A stretch of DNA of 64,000 bases from Candidatus Meridianibacter frigidus (GTDB taxonomy: Bacteria > Vulcanimicrobiota > Vulcanimicrobiia > Vulcanimicrobiales > Vulcanimicrobiaceae). Below, in pieces: positions 34,824 through 43,759 of this stretch (positions are counted from its first letter, which is position 1; each line of letters starts with the position of its first letter). The position numbers and the translations under genes were made by a program. The stretch covers positions 28,064-92,063 of the forward strand of contig QHBJ01000015.1 in assembly GCA_003243975.1 (NCBI GenBank). Reading direction: 5' to 3'. The notes under the pieces are model-generated. The model searched no databases. It saw only the letters and a list, made by a program, of their open reading frames with translations, and was not told the origin of the DNA.

Positions 34824-35918
34824 CTAAATCCCCGACACCTTGCGAATCAGGAACGTCCGCAGGCGCTCGTCCGTTTGCAGCCACCGGGCCGCGAGCCGCG
34901 CCAGAAACGGCGACTTTACGAGCAATCCCACGAAGGCTCCCACGCGTTTGCGCTCCGTAAAGAGCGCGCGATGCACAGCGCGATATCGCGCCTCCGCGCG
35001 CGGTTGCGAGAGGGCTGCTGCGGCCGCGCGGCCGGTTTGCATCGCAAGCGCGACGCCCTGCCCCGTGAACGGGTCCACGAAGCCGGCTGCGTCGCCCACC
35101 AAGAAGGCGCCGCGGTCGGCCACCGTTTTCGTGCGCTGGCGCAACGGACCCACTGCAACCCGCTTCCCCAGCAGCTCGACAGAATCGATGGGGCGGGTAT
35201 TTGCCGTGAGTGTTCGCGTCTCTCTGGCCATGTGTGCCTGCAAATCGTCGCTCCAAGCGCGCATCACCTCGCGATCCATCACCAGCATCACGTTCGCCTC
35301 ACCTTCCTGCGGCAGCGGGTTGATAGCGAAGTATTTCTTCCTGCCGATGTACATCTCGATGCGACCGTCCAGCCGTTCGAATCCGCGGAAATGCCCACCG
35401 ATGGCAAAGCGCCCGCCCTGCGAGCTGCGCGCATGGCCGAGCTTGCGCGCGACCACCGATCCGATGCCGTCGGCACCGATTAGGAACTCGCTTTCCAGTA
35501 TGCGCTCCAAACCTGAATCATCTCTGAAGGCTATCAAAAAGCCGGCCTCGCTTCGCCTAACGTCGTGGACCTGTCCGCGCTGCATTTTGGCGCCCGTGCC
35601 CAGTGCGTGCTCGAGCAGGAGTGCATCGAAGCGGCTGCGCGGCAGCGACCATGCCGGCGAGGCGAAATCGAAGATCATCTTCATTCCATGCGCGCTCAGC
35701 GCGATGCCGCGAATTGGTTGCGCCAGGTGCCCAACCGCATCGGCGAGCCCACCGCGATCCAGCTCACGCTGCGCGGCCGCGTTGAGATACTCCCCGCAGA
35801 CCTTCGTGCGCGGAAAAGCGGCTCGTTCCACCAAGAGAACCTCCCGGCCCGCCCGTGCCAGCTCCGCCGCGCAGGTGGAACCGGCCGGCCCCGCGCCTAC
35901 GATAACGATCTCAGGCAT
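34824..35918 (-). CDS. Geranylgeranyl reductase-family FAD oxidoreductase
   Basis: Flavoprotein of about 364 residues: dinucleotide-binding VIVGAGPAGSTCAAELARAG, the family PRTKVCGEYL, GADGIGSVVARKLG and the FAD-binding VGDAAGFVDPFTGQGVALAMQ. Relatives reduce isoprenoid double bonds or hydroxylate aromatic rings. The start at 35918 is set by the Rossmann motif and overlaps the methyltransferase stop by eight bases; a longer opening is not protein-like. Confidence 0.9.
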   Translation of the reverse strand: MPEIVIVGAGPAGSTCAAELARAGREVLLVERAAFPRTKVCGEYLNAAAQRELDRGGLADAVGHLAQPIRGIALSAHGMKMIFDFASPAWSLPRSRFDALLLEHALGTGAKMQRGQVHDVRRSEAGFLIAFRDDSGLERILESEFLIGADGIGSVVARKLGHARSSQGGRFAIGGHFRGFERLDGRIEMYIGRKKYFAINPLPQEGEANVMLVMDREVMRAWSDDLQAHMARETRTLTANTRPIDSVELLGKRVAVGPLRQRTKTVADRGAFLVGDAAGFVDPFTGQGVALAMQTGRAAAAALSQPRAEARYRAVHRALFTERKRVGAFVGLLVKSPFLARLAARWLQTDERLRTFLIRKVSGI

Positions 35919-36582
35919 CGCAGAGCAGCATGCGAAAGAACGGCGTTTTTCGAACGCACGGCTTGCTCCAGCCCGCACGCCGGGCAAGGGCCAGCGCTTC
36001 ATCGGGCGTGTACGCTCGCCGCACCGAGAGCGGGCCGTCGTTGCGTGTTAACCGGTTACGGGTAGCGACTTGCGCGAGAAACCAAACGCCGAGCCAGGCG
36101 AGAAAACCACGGCGTAGATCGCACACGATCGGCGTAATGCGCGCCACGCGGCGCATCTCGCCAAGCAGTGACACGGCGTGATCCGGCGCGAAGTGGTGCA
36201 GAGCCAAGTCGCATGTGACGACATCAAAAGAAGAATCCGCATAGGGCAGCGCGGTTCCGTCCGCGCGCTCGAAGCGCAGCGCCGGGTGCTCGCGGGTGCG
36301 CCGGCGAGCTATGTCGAGCATCTGCTCACTGACATCCGTGCATGTTATGGAAATCTTGCGGCCTTGCGCTTGCGCCGCGCTTGCGACCGCTAGCGGAATA
36401 TCGGCACTGCCGCACCCGACGTCCAGCACCGAGGTGGCGCCGCGCGAAAAGATCATTTCCCGCAAGGGAGTGACCCCGCCGAGGTAACGGTTCGCACGTT
36501 CGAGATCGGCCAGGCTTGCTTCCAGCTCGGCCAGCGACTCGACCGGATCATCCATAAGTTCCCGGGTCGTCGCGCGTTTCAT
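35911..36582 (-). CDS. Class I SAM-dependent methyltransferase (UbiE-like)
   Basis: A 223-residue methyltransferase with motif I SVLDVGCGSADIPLAVA, motif post-I TCTDVSEQML, ADGTALPYADSSFD and DLALHHF. The general look is UbiE/MenG-like, which methylates quinone rings. Together with the FAD enzyme this suggests modification of a lipid-linked aromatic ring. It follows the ferredoxin gene by 13 bases. Confidence 0.86.
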   Translation of the reverse strand: MKRATTRELMDDPVESLAELEASLADLERANRYLGGVTPLREMIFSRGATSVLDVGCGSADIPLAVASAAQAQGRKISITCTDVSEQMLDIARRRTREHPALRFERADGTALPYADSSFDVVTCDLALHHFAPDHAVSLLGEMRRVARITPIVCDLRRGFLAWLGVWFLAQVATRNRLTRNDGPLSVRRAYTPDEALALARRAGWSKPCVRKTPFFRMLLCDA

Positions 36583-36595
36583 GGTCTAGAAAAGC

Positions 36596-36838
36596 TTACT
36601 TCTTGAAATACTCCGCGTTGATTGCGGTGTAGTTCTCCCACTTCTCCGGCACGTCCGAATCGGCAAAGATCGCTTCGACCGGACAGGCGGAAACGCAGGC
36701 GCCGCAGTCGATGCAGACTTCTGGATCGATGTAAAGCATCGTATCCTCTTCGGTGCCGTGGATGCAGTCGACGGGGCACACATCAACGCACGATTTATCT
36801 TTCGTGCCGATGCAGGGCTCGGTAATGATGTAGGCCAT
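36596..36838 (-). CDS. 7Fe-type (FdxA-like) ferredoxin
   Basis: An 80-residue bacterial ferredoxin: MAYIITEPCIGTKDKSCVDVCPVDCI, then CIDCGACVSACPVEAI, giving one 3Fe-4S and one 4Fe-4S cluster as in FdxA. Small cytoplasmic electron carrier. It appears to be the first gene of the operon including the methyltransferase and FAD enzyme, so it could be their electron donor, but FdxA proteins are also general carriers. Confidence 0.93.
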   Translation of the reverse strand: MAYIITEPCIGTKDKSCVDVCPVDCIHGTEEDTMLYIDPEVCIDCGACVSACPVEAIFADSDVPEKWENYTAINAEYFKK

Positions 36839-36902
36839 GGCGCTTCATTGTATTTGGGAGCTGGCGCGCGGGCCTCCTGGTTATGTCGCACGCGGTAGGC
36901 GC

Positions 36903-36939
36903 CTAAAAACAGGAGCGCCCCCGCTACTGCGAGGGCGCT
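36903..36939 (-). terminator. Rho-independent terminator downstream of GlsB-type gene
   Basis: Minus-strand hairpin: AGCGCCCTCGC, loop AGTA, GCGGGGGCGCT (11 pairs with one G-U), followed within a few bases by TGTTTTTAG. It lies 25 bases after the stop at 36965 and separates that gene from the ferredoxin operon. Confidence 0.88.
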
Positions 36940-36964
36940 GCCTTTGATGCGAAGCCCCGGACGG

Positions 36965-37231
36965 CTAGACGGCCGTACGGCGCCCGGTTACCATTCGAAT
37001 GATGAAAAGCAAGACGACGGCGCCGATGATCGAGACGATAAAACTTCCCACCGAAAAGCTCGTTGGGATAGCCGTATGCGTTATTAAACCATATAACCAG
37101 CCGCCCAAAAGAGCGCCGATGATACCGACGATGATGTCCCCGAGGATTCCACCAGGGCCCTCACCGGGAACGATGTACTTGGCAATTGCACCTACGATGA
37201 GGCCATAGATAATCCAAAGTAAGATACCCAT
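36965..37231 (-). CDS. GlsB/YeaQ/YmgE-family stress response membrane protein
   Basis: An 88-residue protein with three hydrophobic segments separated by Gly-rich turns (GLIVGAIAKYIVPGEGPGGI, GDIIVGIIGALLGG), the transglycosylase-associated family. Members are small inner-membrane proteins induced by general stress; biochemical role unknown. The ATG has AAGGA seven bases upstream. Single gene with its own terminator and a possible stress-type promoter. Confidence 0.92.
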   Translation of the reverse strand: MGILLWIIYGLIVGAIAKYIVPGEGPGGILGDIIVGIIGALLGGWLYGLITHTAIPTSFSVGSFIVSIIGAVVLLFIIRMVTGRRTAV

Positions 37232-37290
37232 TCGTGTCCTTCCCTACAGAGAATCCGGGCTTGGATGCCTCGGATTGCAGCGAGAGCTAT

Positions 37291-37316
37291 CTTCCCGAAA
37301 GGACTTGCGATTAAAC
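37291..37316 (-). promoter_or_regulatory. Possible sigma-B-like promoter for GlsB-type gene
   Basis: Minus strand GTTTAA (37311-37316), 14-base spacer, GGGAAG (37291-37296), near the sigma-B pattern GTTTAA-N12-14-GGGTAT (first box perfect, second 4 of 6). It would give a 50-odd base leader. Weak evidence because two mismatches lie in the -10. Confidence 0.3.
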
Positions 37317-37379
37317 GGGGGTTGTCCTGCTTGGTAACGCGGGCGGGACCTTTTGGGGGACGTTCACCGTTCTTGTGGC

Positions 37380-38114
37380 ATGAGGCACATTCTTGTAGCA
37401 TCGGCGGCATTGGCCTTGCTGGCCGCGGCACCCGCGAAGCCGCCCAATGCCATCACGATCACGGTCAATGGCGAGGGCGCCATTTCCAAAGCCCCTGACA
37501 CTGCGGCCGTAACGGCTTCCATACAAACCAACGCGGACACCGCGCAGAGCGCGGCCGAAGACAATAACGGCCGCTACAACGACATGCGCAACAAGTTGCA
37601 TGCAATTGGCGTGAGCGACGACCAAATTCGGACCACGTCCTATAACGTGAACTATGTCCAGCCGCAGCCGGAACCCCCCGGTGGCCCGACAACGGCGGGG
37701 CCCGTGCCTGGGCCGTACTACGGCCCGCATCCGGGCTTTAACGTGACTCGCGACGTTCAGATCACTACCAAGGATCTCAACGCCGTGGGAACTATCATCG
37801 ATCAGGCGCTGTCGGCGCGCGTCACGAATATCTATGGGGTCGGTTACACGAACTCCCAAGAGCGGACGCTTCACGCCCAGGCGCTTAAAATGGCGGTCGC
37901 GGATGCTCAGCAACAAGCGCAAGCCATGGCCGAAGCTGCGCATCTTCGGATCGTTCGCGTGCAATCGCTGCAATCTGGATACTACGCGCAGCCGATGGTC
38001 ATGCGCGCGATGGGTACCGCACCCTCTCCGACGCCGCAGATTCCCACCGAGATCGCACCGGGAAATCTGGATGTGCGCGCGACCGTCACGGTTACGTACC
38101 TGCTGGCGCCGTAG
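37380..38114 (+). CDS. SIMPL-domain (DUF541) periplasmic protein
   Basis: A 244-residue exported protein with a signal peptide ([19 protein letters not shown]) and the SIMPL/DUF541 core: [35 protein letters not shown], and [21 protein letters not shown] Pro/Gly-rich insertion occurs at about residues 100-120. Related proteins (YggE, BP26) are linked to stress and envelope homeostasis. The start at 37380 is chosen for the signal peptide. Confidence 0.87.
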   Translation: MRHILVASAALALLAAAPAKPPNAITITVNGEGAISKAPDTAAVTASIQTNADTAQSAAEDNNGRYNDMRNKLHAIGVSDDQIRTTSYNVNYVQPQPEPPGGPTTAGPVPGPYYGPHPGFNVTRDVQITTKDLNAVGTIIDQALSARVTNIYGVGYTNSQERTLHAQALKMAVADAQQQAQAMAEAAHLRIVRVQSLQSGYYAQPMVMRAMGTAPSPTPQIPTEIAPGNLDVRATVTVTYLLAP

Positions 38115-38151
38115 CGAAACCCCGGCCGATCGCCTCAGTATCACAGGCATC

Positions 38152-40116
38152 ATGACCACCACCTGTCAGCAGTGCGGGCACCATCCGGCCACAACCACCG
38201 ATGCCGTCTTCAAAGGCGGCCGCTGGCAGACCATCTCCTTGTGCGCCGGCTGCGCGCGCAAAGAGCGAACGGCTGCTGCAGTACCCGCATTCGGTGCCGC
38301 GCTCGGTGCGGCCGCCATCCTTGCGGGCGGCGCGCTAATTATCGATCGCATGGCCAAGGGGAAGGATGCAGAGCCCGCAGCCAACGCGCTGAGCGAGATT
38401 AAGCGCCGTTTTCGCACCGGAACGCCGACGCTCTCCCAATTTTCGCGCGACCTTACGGAACTGGCGCGCGCTAAGAAACTCGATCCGGTCATCGGAAGGG
38501 ACGAGGAAGTCGAGCGCGTCATTGCGATTCTGGCCCGCAAGAGCAAGAACAATCCCGTTTTGGTGGGCGAGCCCGGCGTCGGGAAGACGGCCGTCGTCGA
38601 GGGCTTGGCTCAACGCATCGTCGCGGGCGCCGTACCCGAGCCGCTTCGCGAAAAGCGGGTGCTTGCGCTTTCGCTCGGCCCTTTGGTTGCAGGCACCAAA
38701 TACCGCGGCGAGTTTGAAAGCCGCGTCAAGAGAATACTCGACGAAGTTCGCCGAGCGGCACGCGATATTATTCTGTTCATCGACGAGCTACACACGCTGG
38801 TTGGCGCGGGCGCCGCAGAAGGTGCGCTCGACATGAGCTCGATGATCAAGCCCGAACTGGCGCGCGGCGATTTGCAGTGCATCGGCGCCACCACCTTTGA
38901 TGAGTACCGCAAGTACGTTGAATCCGATGCGGCGCTCGAGCGGCGTTTCCAGCCGGTGATGGTCGAGGAGCCGACCATCGACCAAACCATCGCCATCCTT
39001 CGGGGCCTGCGCGCGGGCTACGCCAAACATCATAGCGTTACGATCACCGATAAATCCATCGAGGCGGCAGCCAACTTGGCAGCGCGTTACATCGCGGACC
39101 GGTTCTTGCCCGACAAAGCGATCGATCTGATGGACGAGGCGGCTGCGTCCACCGCGTTGCTGAATGCGGGCAGAGTGTCCAACCCCGAAGTCACCGCCGA
39201 GAGAATCGCAGCCATTGTGACCAAGTGGACCGGCATCCCGCAAGCCACCCTCAGCGAATCACAGAGTAACGATTTACTCGCGATGGAGGGCACGCTCTCA
39301 AAGCGGGTGATCGGGCAGAGTGAAGCCATCGCCGCGGTTTGCGAAGCCATTCGTCGCGCGCGCGCCGGCTTGCACGACCCGCGCAAACCGCTAGGCAGTT
39401 TTTTGTTTATGGGACCAAGCGGCGTGGGCAAGACAGAACTAGCCAAAGCGCTGGCGGAGAATCTGTTTGGAACCGAGGAGGCCCTCGTGCGTATCGACCT
39501 TTCGGAGTTCACCGAAGCGCACACCGTTTCGCGCCTGCTTGGCGCACCGCCCGGATATCAAGGCCACGACGAGCCGGGACAATTAACCGAACCGGTCCGC
39601 CGGCGGCCCTATTGCGTGATTCTTTTCGACGAGCTCGAGAAGGCGCATCCGGATGTCGCGGCGATTCTTTTGCAGATTCTCGATGACGGCCGGGTAACCG
39701 ATGCCAAGGGGCGCACGATCGATTTTCGGCACGCGCTCATCATTATGACGACCAACCTCGAGAACGATCAAATGAGCGAGTACTTCCGGCCGGAGTTTCT
39801 GAACCGTATCGATGACGTCGTGCAGTTTAATGCTTTGCGACTGGAGGACATCGAGCAAATCGTCGCCATTCACGTCGAATCGTTGGCTCGACGGCTAGGA
39901 GCACGCGATGTCGAACTTCGCTTAAGCGACGATGCGAAGCGCTATCTGGCCAAAGAGAGTATGAGCGCGGGCAGCGGCGCGCGCTACGTGCACCGCACCG
40001 TAGCCCGCAAGGTCAGCACGCCGCTTTCGACCGCTATTCTACGTGGCGAGATTCGCGGTGGAAGCGCCGCCGCGGTATCGATGCACGGTAAAGAACTGAT
40101 CGTAGCAGCGGCTTAG
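38152..40116 (+). CDS. Clp/Hsp100 AAA+ ATPase with N-terminal zinc ribbon and membrane anchor
   Basis: About 654 residues. N-terminus: a zinc ribbon (TCQQCGHH and CAGCAR), then a hydrophobic stretch ([21 protein letters not shown]) likely to anchor it. D1: [16 protein letters not shown], pore loop KYRGEFE. D2: [23 protein letters not shown], pore loop GYQGHDEPG, arginine finger [10 protein letters not shown]. The usual Clp_N repeats are missing, no ClpB/ClpC middle coiled coil separates D1 and D2, and the D2 loop holding the ClpP-docking V/I/L-G-F tripeptide is deleted ([18 protein letters not shown]). It is therefore a non-canonical unfoldase, distantly like ClpC or ClpE. Confidence 0.85.
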   Translation: MTTTCQQCGHHPATTTDAVFKGGRWQTISLCAGCARKERTAAAVPAFGAALGAAAILAGGALIIDRMAKGKDAEPAANALSEIKRRFRTGTPTLSQFSRDLTELARAKKLDPVIGRDEEVERVIAILARKSKNNPVLVGEPGVGKTAVVEGLAQRIVAGAVPEPLREKRVLALSLGPLVAGTKYRGEFESRVKRILDEVRRAARDIILFIDELHTLVGAGAAEGALDMSSMIKPELARGDLQCIGATTFDEYRKYVESDAALERRFQPVMVEEPTIDQTIAILRGLRAGYAKHHSVTITDKSIEAAANLAARYIADRFLPDKAIDLMDEAAASTALLNAGRVSNPEVTAERIAAIVTKWTGIPQATLSESQSNDLLAMEGTLSKRVIGQSEAIAAVCEAIRRARAGLHDPRKPLGSFLFMGPSGVGKTELAKALAENLFGTEEALVRIDLSEFTEAHTVSRLLGAPPGYQGHDEPGQLTEPVRRRPYCVILFDELEKAHPDVAAILLQILDDGRVTDAKGRTIDFRHALIIMTTNLENDQMSEYFRPEFLNRIDDVVQFNALRLEDIEQIVAIHVESLARRLGARDVELRLSDDAKRYLAKESMSAGSGARYVHRTVARKVSTPLSTAILRGEIRGGSAAAVSMHGKELIVAAA

Positions 40117-40595
40117 AGAATCGACCGGATAGCCGATTCGATCTCGGTCTTACTCATCTCGCCGTTGCGAACCAATTTGATCGTGCCGCGCCGGTCGATG
40201 AAAACGTGCACCGGCAGACCTAGCGCTCCGTAGGGCGCGAGCACATCCCCGTGCTGGTCCAACACCGCGCGGTAGGTTAACCGGTACTTGTTTATAAAGC
40301 CCTGTGCGCGGTCGGCGCTCTCCTGCTCGTCGACCGCCAGCACCGTCAGCCCGCGCTTGCGGTACTTCTTCTGCAGCGCGTTGATGTCCGGAGCCTCTTC
40401 ATTACACGGCGCGCACCAACTTGCATAAAAGTTGAGATAAACCGGTTTCCCGTGCAACCAGGAAAGTTTGAAGTTTCCTCCGGCCGCATACGGCGCACTG
40501 AATTGCGGCGCCGGTCTGCCGGATTGGGCCAAGTCCGCAAGTGCGATGGCCGTAGCGAAGGCCATGCCGAGGAGCACGAAAGAAAACGTTTTCAT
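40113..40595 (-). CDS. TlpA-like thioredoxin-fold protein, exported (second copy)
   Basis: About 160 residues: signal or anchor ([20 protein letters not shown]), then a TlpA/ResA-type domain with [13 protein letters not shown] and VHVFIDRRG. The ATG at 40595 has AAGGG four bases upstream; an alternative at 40634 overlaps the ribF stop by four bases. It may join the translation operon by readthrough. Reducing role outside the membrane is inferred from family. Its stop shares TTAG with the convergent clp gene. Confidence 0.88.
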   Translation of the reverse strand: MKTFSFVLLGMAFATAIALADLAQSGRPAPQFSAPYAAGGNFKLSWLHGKPVYLNFYASWCAPCNEEAPDINALQKKYRKRGLTVLAVDEQESADRAQGFINKYRLTYRAVLDQHGDVLAPYGALGLPVHVFIDRRGTIKLVRNGEMSKTEIESAIRSIL

Positions 40596-40633
40596 TACAC
40601 CCTTAACGTAGGCAGCCGGTTGGCGGTTTCGCA

Positions 40634-41548
40634 TCAGCCATAGCTTGGGTACGCCACCGCCGACTTGTCGCTTTTCATCTGTTCGATCAGGCCTTGCGGA
40701 GAATCGAAGCGTTGCTGGTCACGGACGAACCGGAACTGATGCAGCAACAGCTCTTCCCCATAGATGCTGCGGTCGAAATCGCGCAGCCACGCCTCCACCG
40801 TGCGCTCTCCCACGCCGAACGTGGGATTGCTTCCGACCGAAACAAGCGTCGCATAGTCTCGGCCGTCGTGACGCGCGAGCGCTGCGTAAACGCCGTCTTT
40901 GGGGAGCGCCTTGCCGCCCGCGACCACCAGGTTGGCGGTGGGAAACCCCATATCGTGGCCGCGGCCCGCACCGAAAACAACGCGCCCGCGCAAGGCGTAC
41001 GCGTGCCCGAGCAACTCATCAGCGGTAACGAGGTCTCCCGACGCAAGGTACTCGCGTATGCGGGTGCTGGAGATGCGCTGGGCACGATCCATCGTATTCT
41101 CCACCGCGACGAACGCCACGCCGGAGCGTTCGAGTTCTTCCCGCGCGAAACTCACATCCCCGGCGCGCTCCCTTCCGAAACGAAACGTCTGCCCGACGAC
41201 CACTGCATTCACGCGCAGCCCTTGCAACAGCACCTCGTGGATGAACGAGCGCGGCGACATGGACGCGACCCGGTCATCGAACGGCACGCAGAAACACTCT
41301 TCGATTCCGGCTTGCGCCAGCAGGTTCAGACGCTCTTCGCATGTCGTAATCAATGCAGGTGCGTTAGCGCGTAAGAAAGCGGCAGGATGGTCGCGGAAGG
41401 TTAGCACCCCTGCGCGAAAACCCGGCCGCCGCAAGCGCAACAGCTGCTTGACGATGGCTTGGTGCCCGCGGTGAAAGCCGTCGAAGAATCCGATGGCCAG
41501 AACCATGCTCCGCTCGTCCGGCCGCTGCCATGTGCCGCGAACGTTCAC
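40634..41548 (-). CDS. ribF: Bifunctional riboflavin kinase/FMN adenylyltransferase
   Basis: Makes FMN and FAD from riboflavin. The 304 residues have an N-terminal nucleotidyltransferase with AIGFFDGFHRGHQAI and ISSTRIREYL, and a C-terminal kinase with GRVVFGAGRGHDMGFPTANL and VSVGSNPTFG. Standard neighbour of truB in many bacteria; the ATG overlaps the truB stop by four bases. Confidence 0.96.
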   Translation of the reverse strand: MNVRGTWQRPDERSMVLAIGFFDGFHRGHQAIVKQLLRLRRPGFRAGVLTFRDHPAAFLRANAPALITTCEERLNLLAQAGIEECFCVPFDDRVASMSPRSFIHEVLLQGLRVNAVVVGQTFRFGRERAGDVSFAREELERSGVAFVAVENTMDRAQRISSTRIREYLASGDLVTADELLGHAYALRGRVVFGAGRGHDMGFPTANLVVAGGKALPKDGVYAALARHDGRDYATLVSVGSNPTFGVGERTVEAWLRDFDRSIYGEELLLHQFRFVRDQQRFDSPQGLIEQMKSDKSAVAYPSYG

Positions 41549-42417
41549 ACGAAAACTTTTCGCGGCGCGAGCAGCGCGCCATGCATCTCGCCGACTCCCA
41601 CCAGCGTGCGAGACATGTCCCGGACGAATACGTGTCGCTCCGCCGGCCCCGACGCTACCGGAACGGCGCGTCCGGCCCGAAAATCCGCCGATTCGCGCAG
41701 GTCCAGGGTAACGGTCGGAAATGGAATGATATGTTCGGGCGAGATCAGCGCGGCACCAGGCTCGCTTGCGATCTCTTCGGGCGTGCGGCTTTCGTAAAGA
41801 ACGAACGGCCCCGACGCCTCACGCAGTAGAGCTCCCATGTGCGCGGGAACGCCGATCGCCTCGCCAAGATCCTCGCAGAGTGCGCGCACGTAGGTACCCT
41901 CGGAGCAAGCAATACGCAAGCGGGCCATCTTGCTCTCGAACCCAAGAATTCGCAGCCCATAAATGGTAACGCACCGCTTCTTGCGCTCGACGGTTTCCCC
42001 AGCTCGCGCAAGGTCGTAGAGGCGCCTGCCCTCGTGTTTCAGCGCGCTATACATGGGCGGAGTTTGCTCGATTCTTCCGGTAAACCGGTCGAGCGCCGCA
42101 CTCAGTCGTTGCTCCCAGTCCGCAGGGACCTCGCCCGTTTCAAGGGTTTTACCGTGCGCGTCGGCGGTGGTTGTGGAGCGGCCCAAGACCAGCATGCAAA
42201 CGTACGCTTTGCGCTGATCGAGTAAGAGCGGAATGAGCCGGGTTGCTTTTCCAATTGCGATCGGCAACACCCCTGCGGCTTGCGGATCCAGGGTGCCGAG
42301 ATGACCGGCAGCAAGTTGCCGATCCCGGCCATATAAACCGAAAATCCGCCGCAGGCGTCCCACGACGTTGGCCGAGCTCGGACCGGCGGGTTTGAAGACA
42401 TTCACAAACCCGATCAT
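41545..42417 (-). CDS. truB: tRNA pseudouridine-55 synthase
   Basis: Isomerises U55 in tRNA T-arms. The 290-residue protein has GHLGTLDPQAAGVL with the catalytic Asp, RFTGRIEQTPPMYSALKHEGRRLYDLAR and the C-terminal PUA-like domain. Located in the rimP-nusA-infB operon as expected, 23 bases after nrnA. Confidence 0.96.
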   Translation of the reverse strand: MIGFVNVFKPAGPSSANVVGRLRRIFGLYGRDRQLAAGHLGTLDPQAAGVLPIAIGKATRLIPLLLDQRKAYVCMLVLGRSTTTADAHGKTLETGEVPADWEQRLSAALDRFTGRIEQTPPMYSALKHEGRRLYDLARAGETVERKKRCVTIYGLRILGFESKMARLRIACSEGTYVRALCEDLGEAIGVPAHMGALLREASGPFVLYESRTPEEIASEPGAALISPEHIIPFPTVTLDLRESADFRAGRAVPVASGPAERHVFVRDMSRTLVGVGEMHGALLAPRKVFV

Positions 42418-42440
42418 GGGCGCGGTGTGCGAAGGATGGG

Positions 42441-43427
42441 TTAGAGGCCTTCGGCTACGAGTGCCGCTTCGACCGCCGCGGCGGCATCTTTCAGGGAGCC
42501 GATAAACGTCAGGCCCGACGCGCGAAAATGACCGCCTCCGCCCAAGCGCGCCGCGGCTGCTTGAACGTTGACGCGCCCGTTGCTGCGCAGACTCACACGA
42601 ATCTCTCCATCGAAAGTCTTGAACAACGCGGCAGCTTCCACGCCTTCGATCGAACGCAGATGGCCGATGATCTCTTCAGTATCCTCTCCATCGGCGCGAC
42701 ATGCTTGGAGCATTGCGTCGTCCACATAGGACCAACAATAGCGTCCTTCGTGATCGAGCTTTGCCGCATCAATAGCGCGCCCGAGAAGTTTGACAGCCGC
42801 AACGCGCTTGTTCGCAAAAATCTCTTCGGTTATGGCCTCTTTGTCGGCGCCCGCACGCATCAGTTCCGCTGACAGCATGAGGACCTCAGGCGTGGTGTTG
42901 CTGTGCATGAAACCGCCGGTGTCGGTCATGATGGTCGTCAGCAGGCAGGTTGCAATCTCTGCGTCGATCTCGACGTTCATCGCCCTCAGCAGACGCATGA
43001 CGCAGGTTCCCGTCGAGCATTCGGTTTCGATGACGTAGTTAAAACGGCCGAAATGCGAATTTCCGAGATGATGGTCAATATCTAAGATGTTTTCGCGGTC
43101 GATCGGGGGCAAAAACTCGCCCGCGCGCGACGTATCGCTCATGTCCCCAAAGACCCACAGCGAGTCGGAGGGCAAATCCTCCGGCAAGTCCCGTGCCACC
43201 TTATCGGAATCCGGCAGGAAGCGCAGGTTGCGCGGAACCGGATCTTGCTGGAAGTAGTGCACGCGCTTGCCCATGCGTTTAAGCGCTAGGCCCAGCGCCA
43301 ATCCGGCACCCAGGGTGTCGCCGTCCGGTTTGACGTGGCTGACCATAACGAAAGCGCTCCGCTTGCGCAGTTCCGCGACCACTTCCCCAGTGGTCGAATT
43401 GGAGTCGGCGACCGCCTGCGGCATCAT
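42441..43427 (-). CDS. nrnA: DHH-family oligoribonuclease / pAp phosphatase
   Basis: Degrades nanoRNA and 3'-phosphoadenosine 5'-phosphate. The 328 residues show the DHH motif (LDIDHHLGNSHFG), VSHVKPDGDTLGAG and TDTGGFMHSNT in the N-terminal domain, and the DHHA1 domain with GGGGHFRASGLTF at the C terminus. In the classic position between rbfA and truB. Confidence 0.95.
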   Translation of the reverse strand: MMPQAVADSNSTTGEVVAELRKRSAFVMVSHVKPDGDTLGAGLALGLALKRMGKRVHYFQQDPVPRNLRFLPDSDKVARDLPEDLPSDSLWVFGDMSDTSRAGEFLPPIDRENILDIDHHLGNSHFGRFNYVIETECSTGTCVMRLLRAMNVEIDAEIATCLLTTIMTDTGGFMHSNTTPEVLMLSAELMRAGADKEAITEEIFANKRVAAVKLLGRAIDAAKLDHEGRYCWSYVDDAMLQACRADGEDTEEIIGHLRSIEGVEAAALFKTFDGEIRVSLRSNGRVNVQAAAARLGGGGHFRASGLTFIGSLKDAAAAVEAALVAEGL

Positions 43428-43759
43428 CCTTCGCTCAGCATCTTACTGAGCGCGATGGCCCGTTCTGTTGAGCGGTCTTCCACGAACGTAAGTTCGGGTG
43501 TGTAGCGCAGTGAAATTTCGTGTCCGAGTTCCCCGCGCAGAAACTTAGATGCGTGCCCGAGCGCATCCATCGTTTGCCGGGCCACATGCCGGTCCCCAAT
43601 GATCGACACGAACACCTTAGCATGTTTAAGATCCTGCGTAACCTCAACGCACGTTACCGTGGTGAAACCCAAACGGGGATCTCGCAGCTGCCGGGTTATG
43701 ACCGTTCCAAGAACGCGCTGGATCTCGTGATCGATTCGGCTCAGGCGCTGCTGCTTCAA
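43424..43759 (-). CDS. rbfA: 30S ribosome-binding factor A
   Basis: Small KH-type factor, 111 residues, needed for late 16S rRNA processing and cold growth. Diagnostic RIDHEIQRVLGTVI, DPRLGFTTVTCVEVTQDLKHAKVFVS and PELTFVEDRSTERA are present. Overlaps infB and nrnA by four bases each. Confidence 0.96.
   Translation of the reverse strand: MKQQRLSRIDHEIQRVLGTVITRQLRDPRLGFTTVTCVEVTQDLKHAKVFVSIIGDRHVARQTMDALGHASKFLRGELGHEISLRYTPELTFVEDRSTERAIALSKMLSEG

Noticed and set aside
34840..36051. 403-codon open frame opposite the FAD reductase
   Set aside because: Composition is Arg/Ser/Pro-rich and no family features appear; long open antisense frames are expected at this GC content.
37311..38162. 283-codon open frame opposite the SIMPL gene
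   Set aside because: Arg/Gly-rich shadow; the plus frame has a signal peptide and family motifs.
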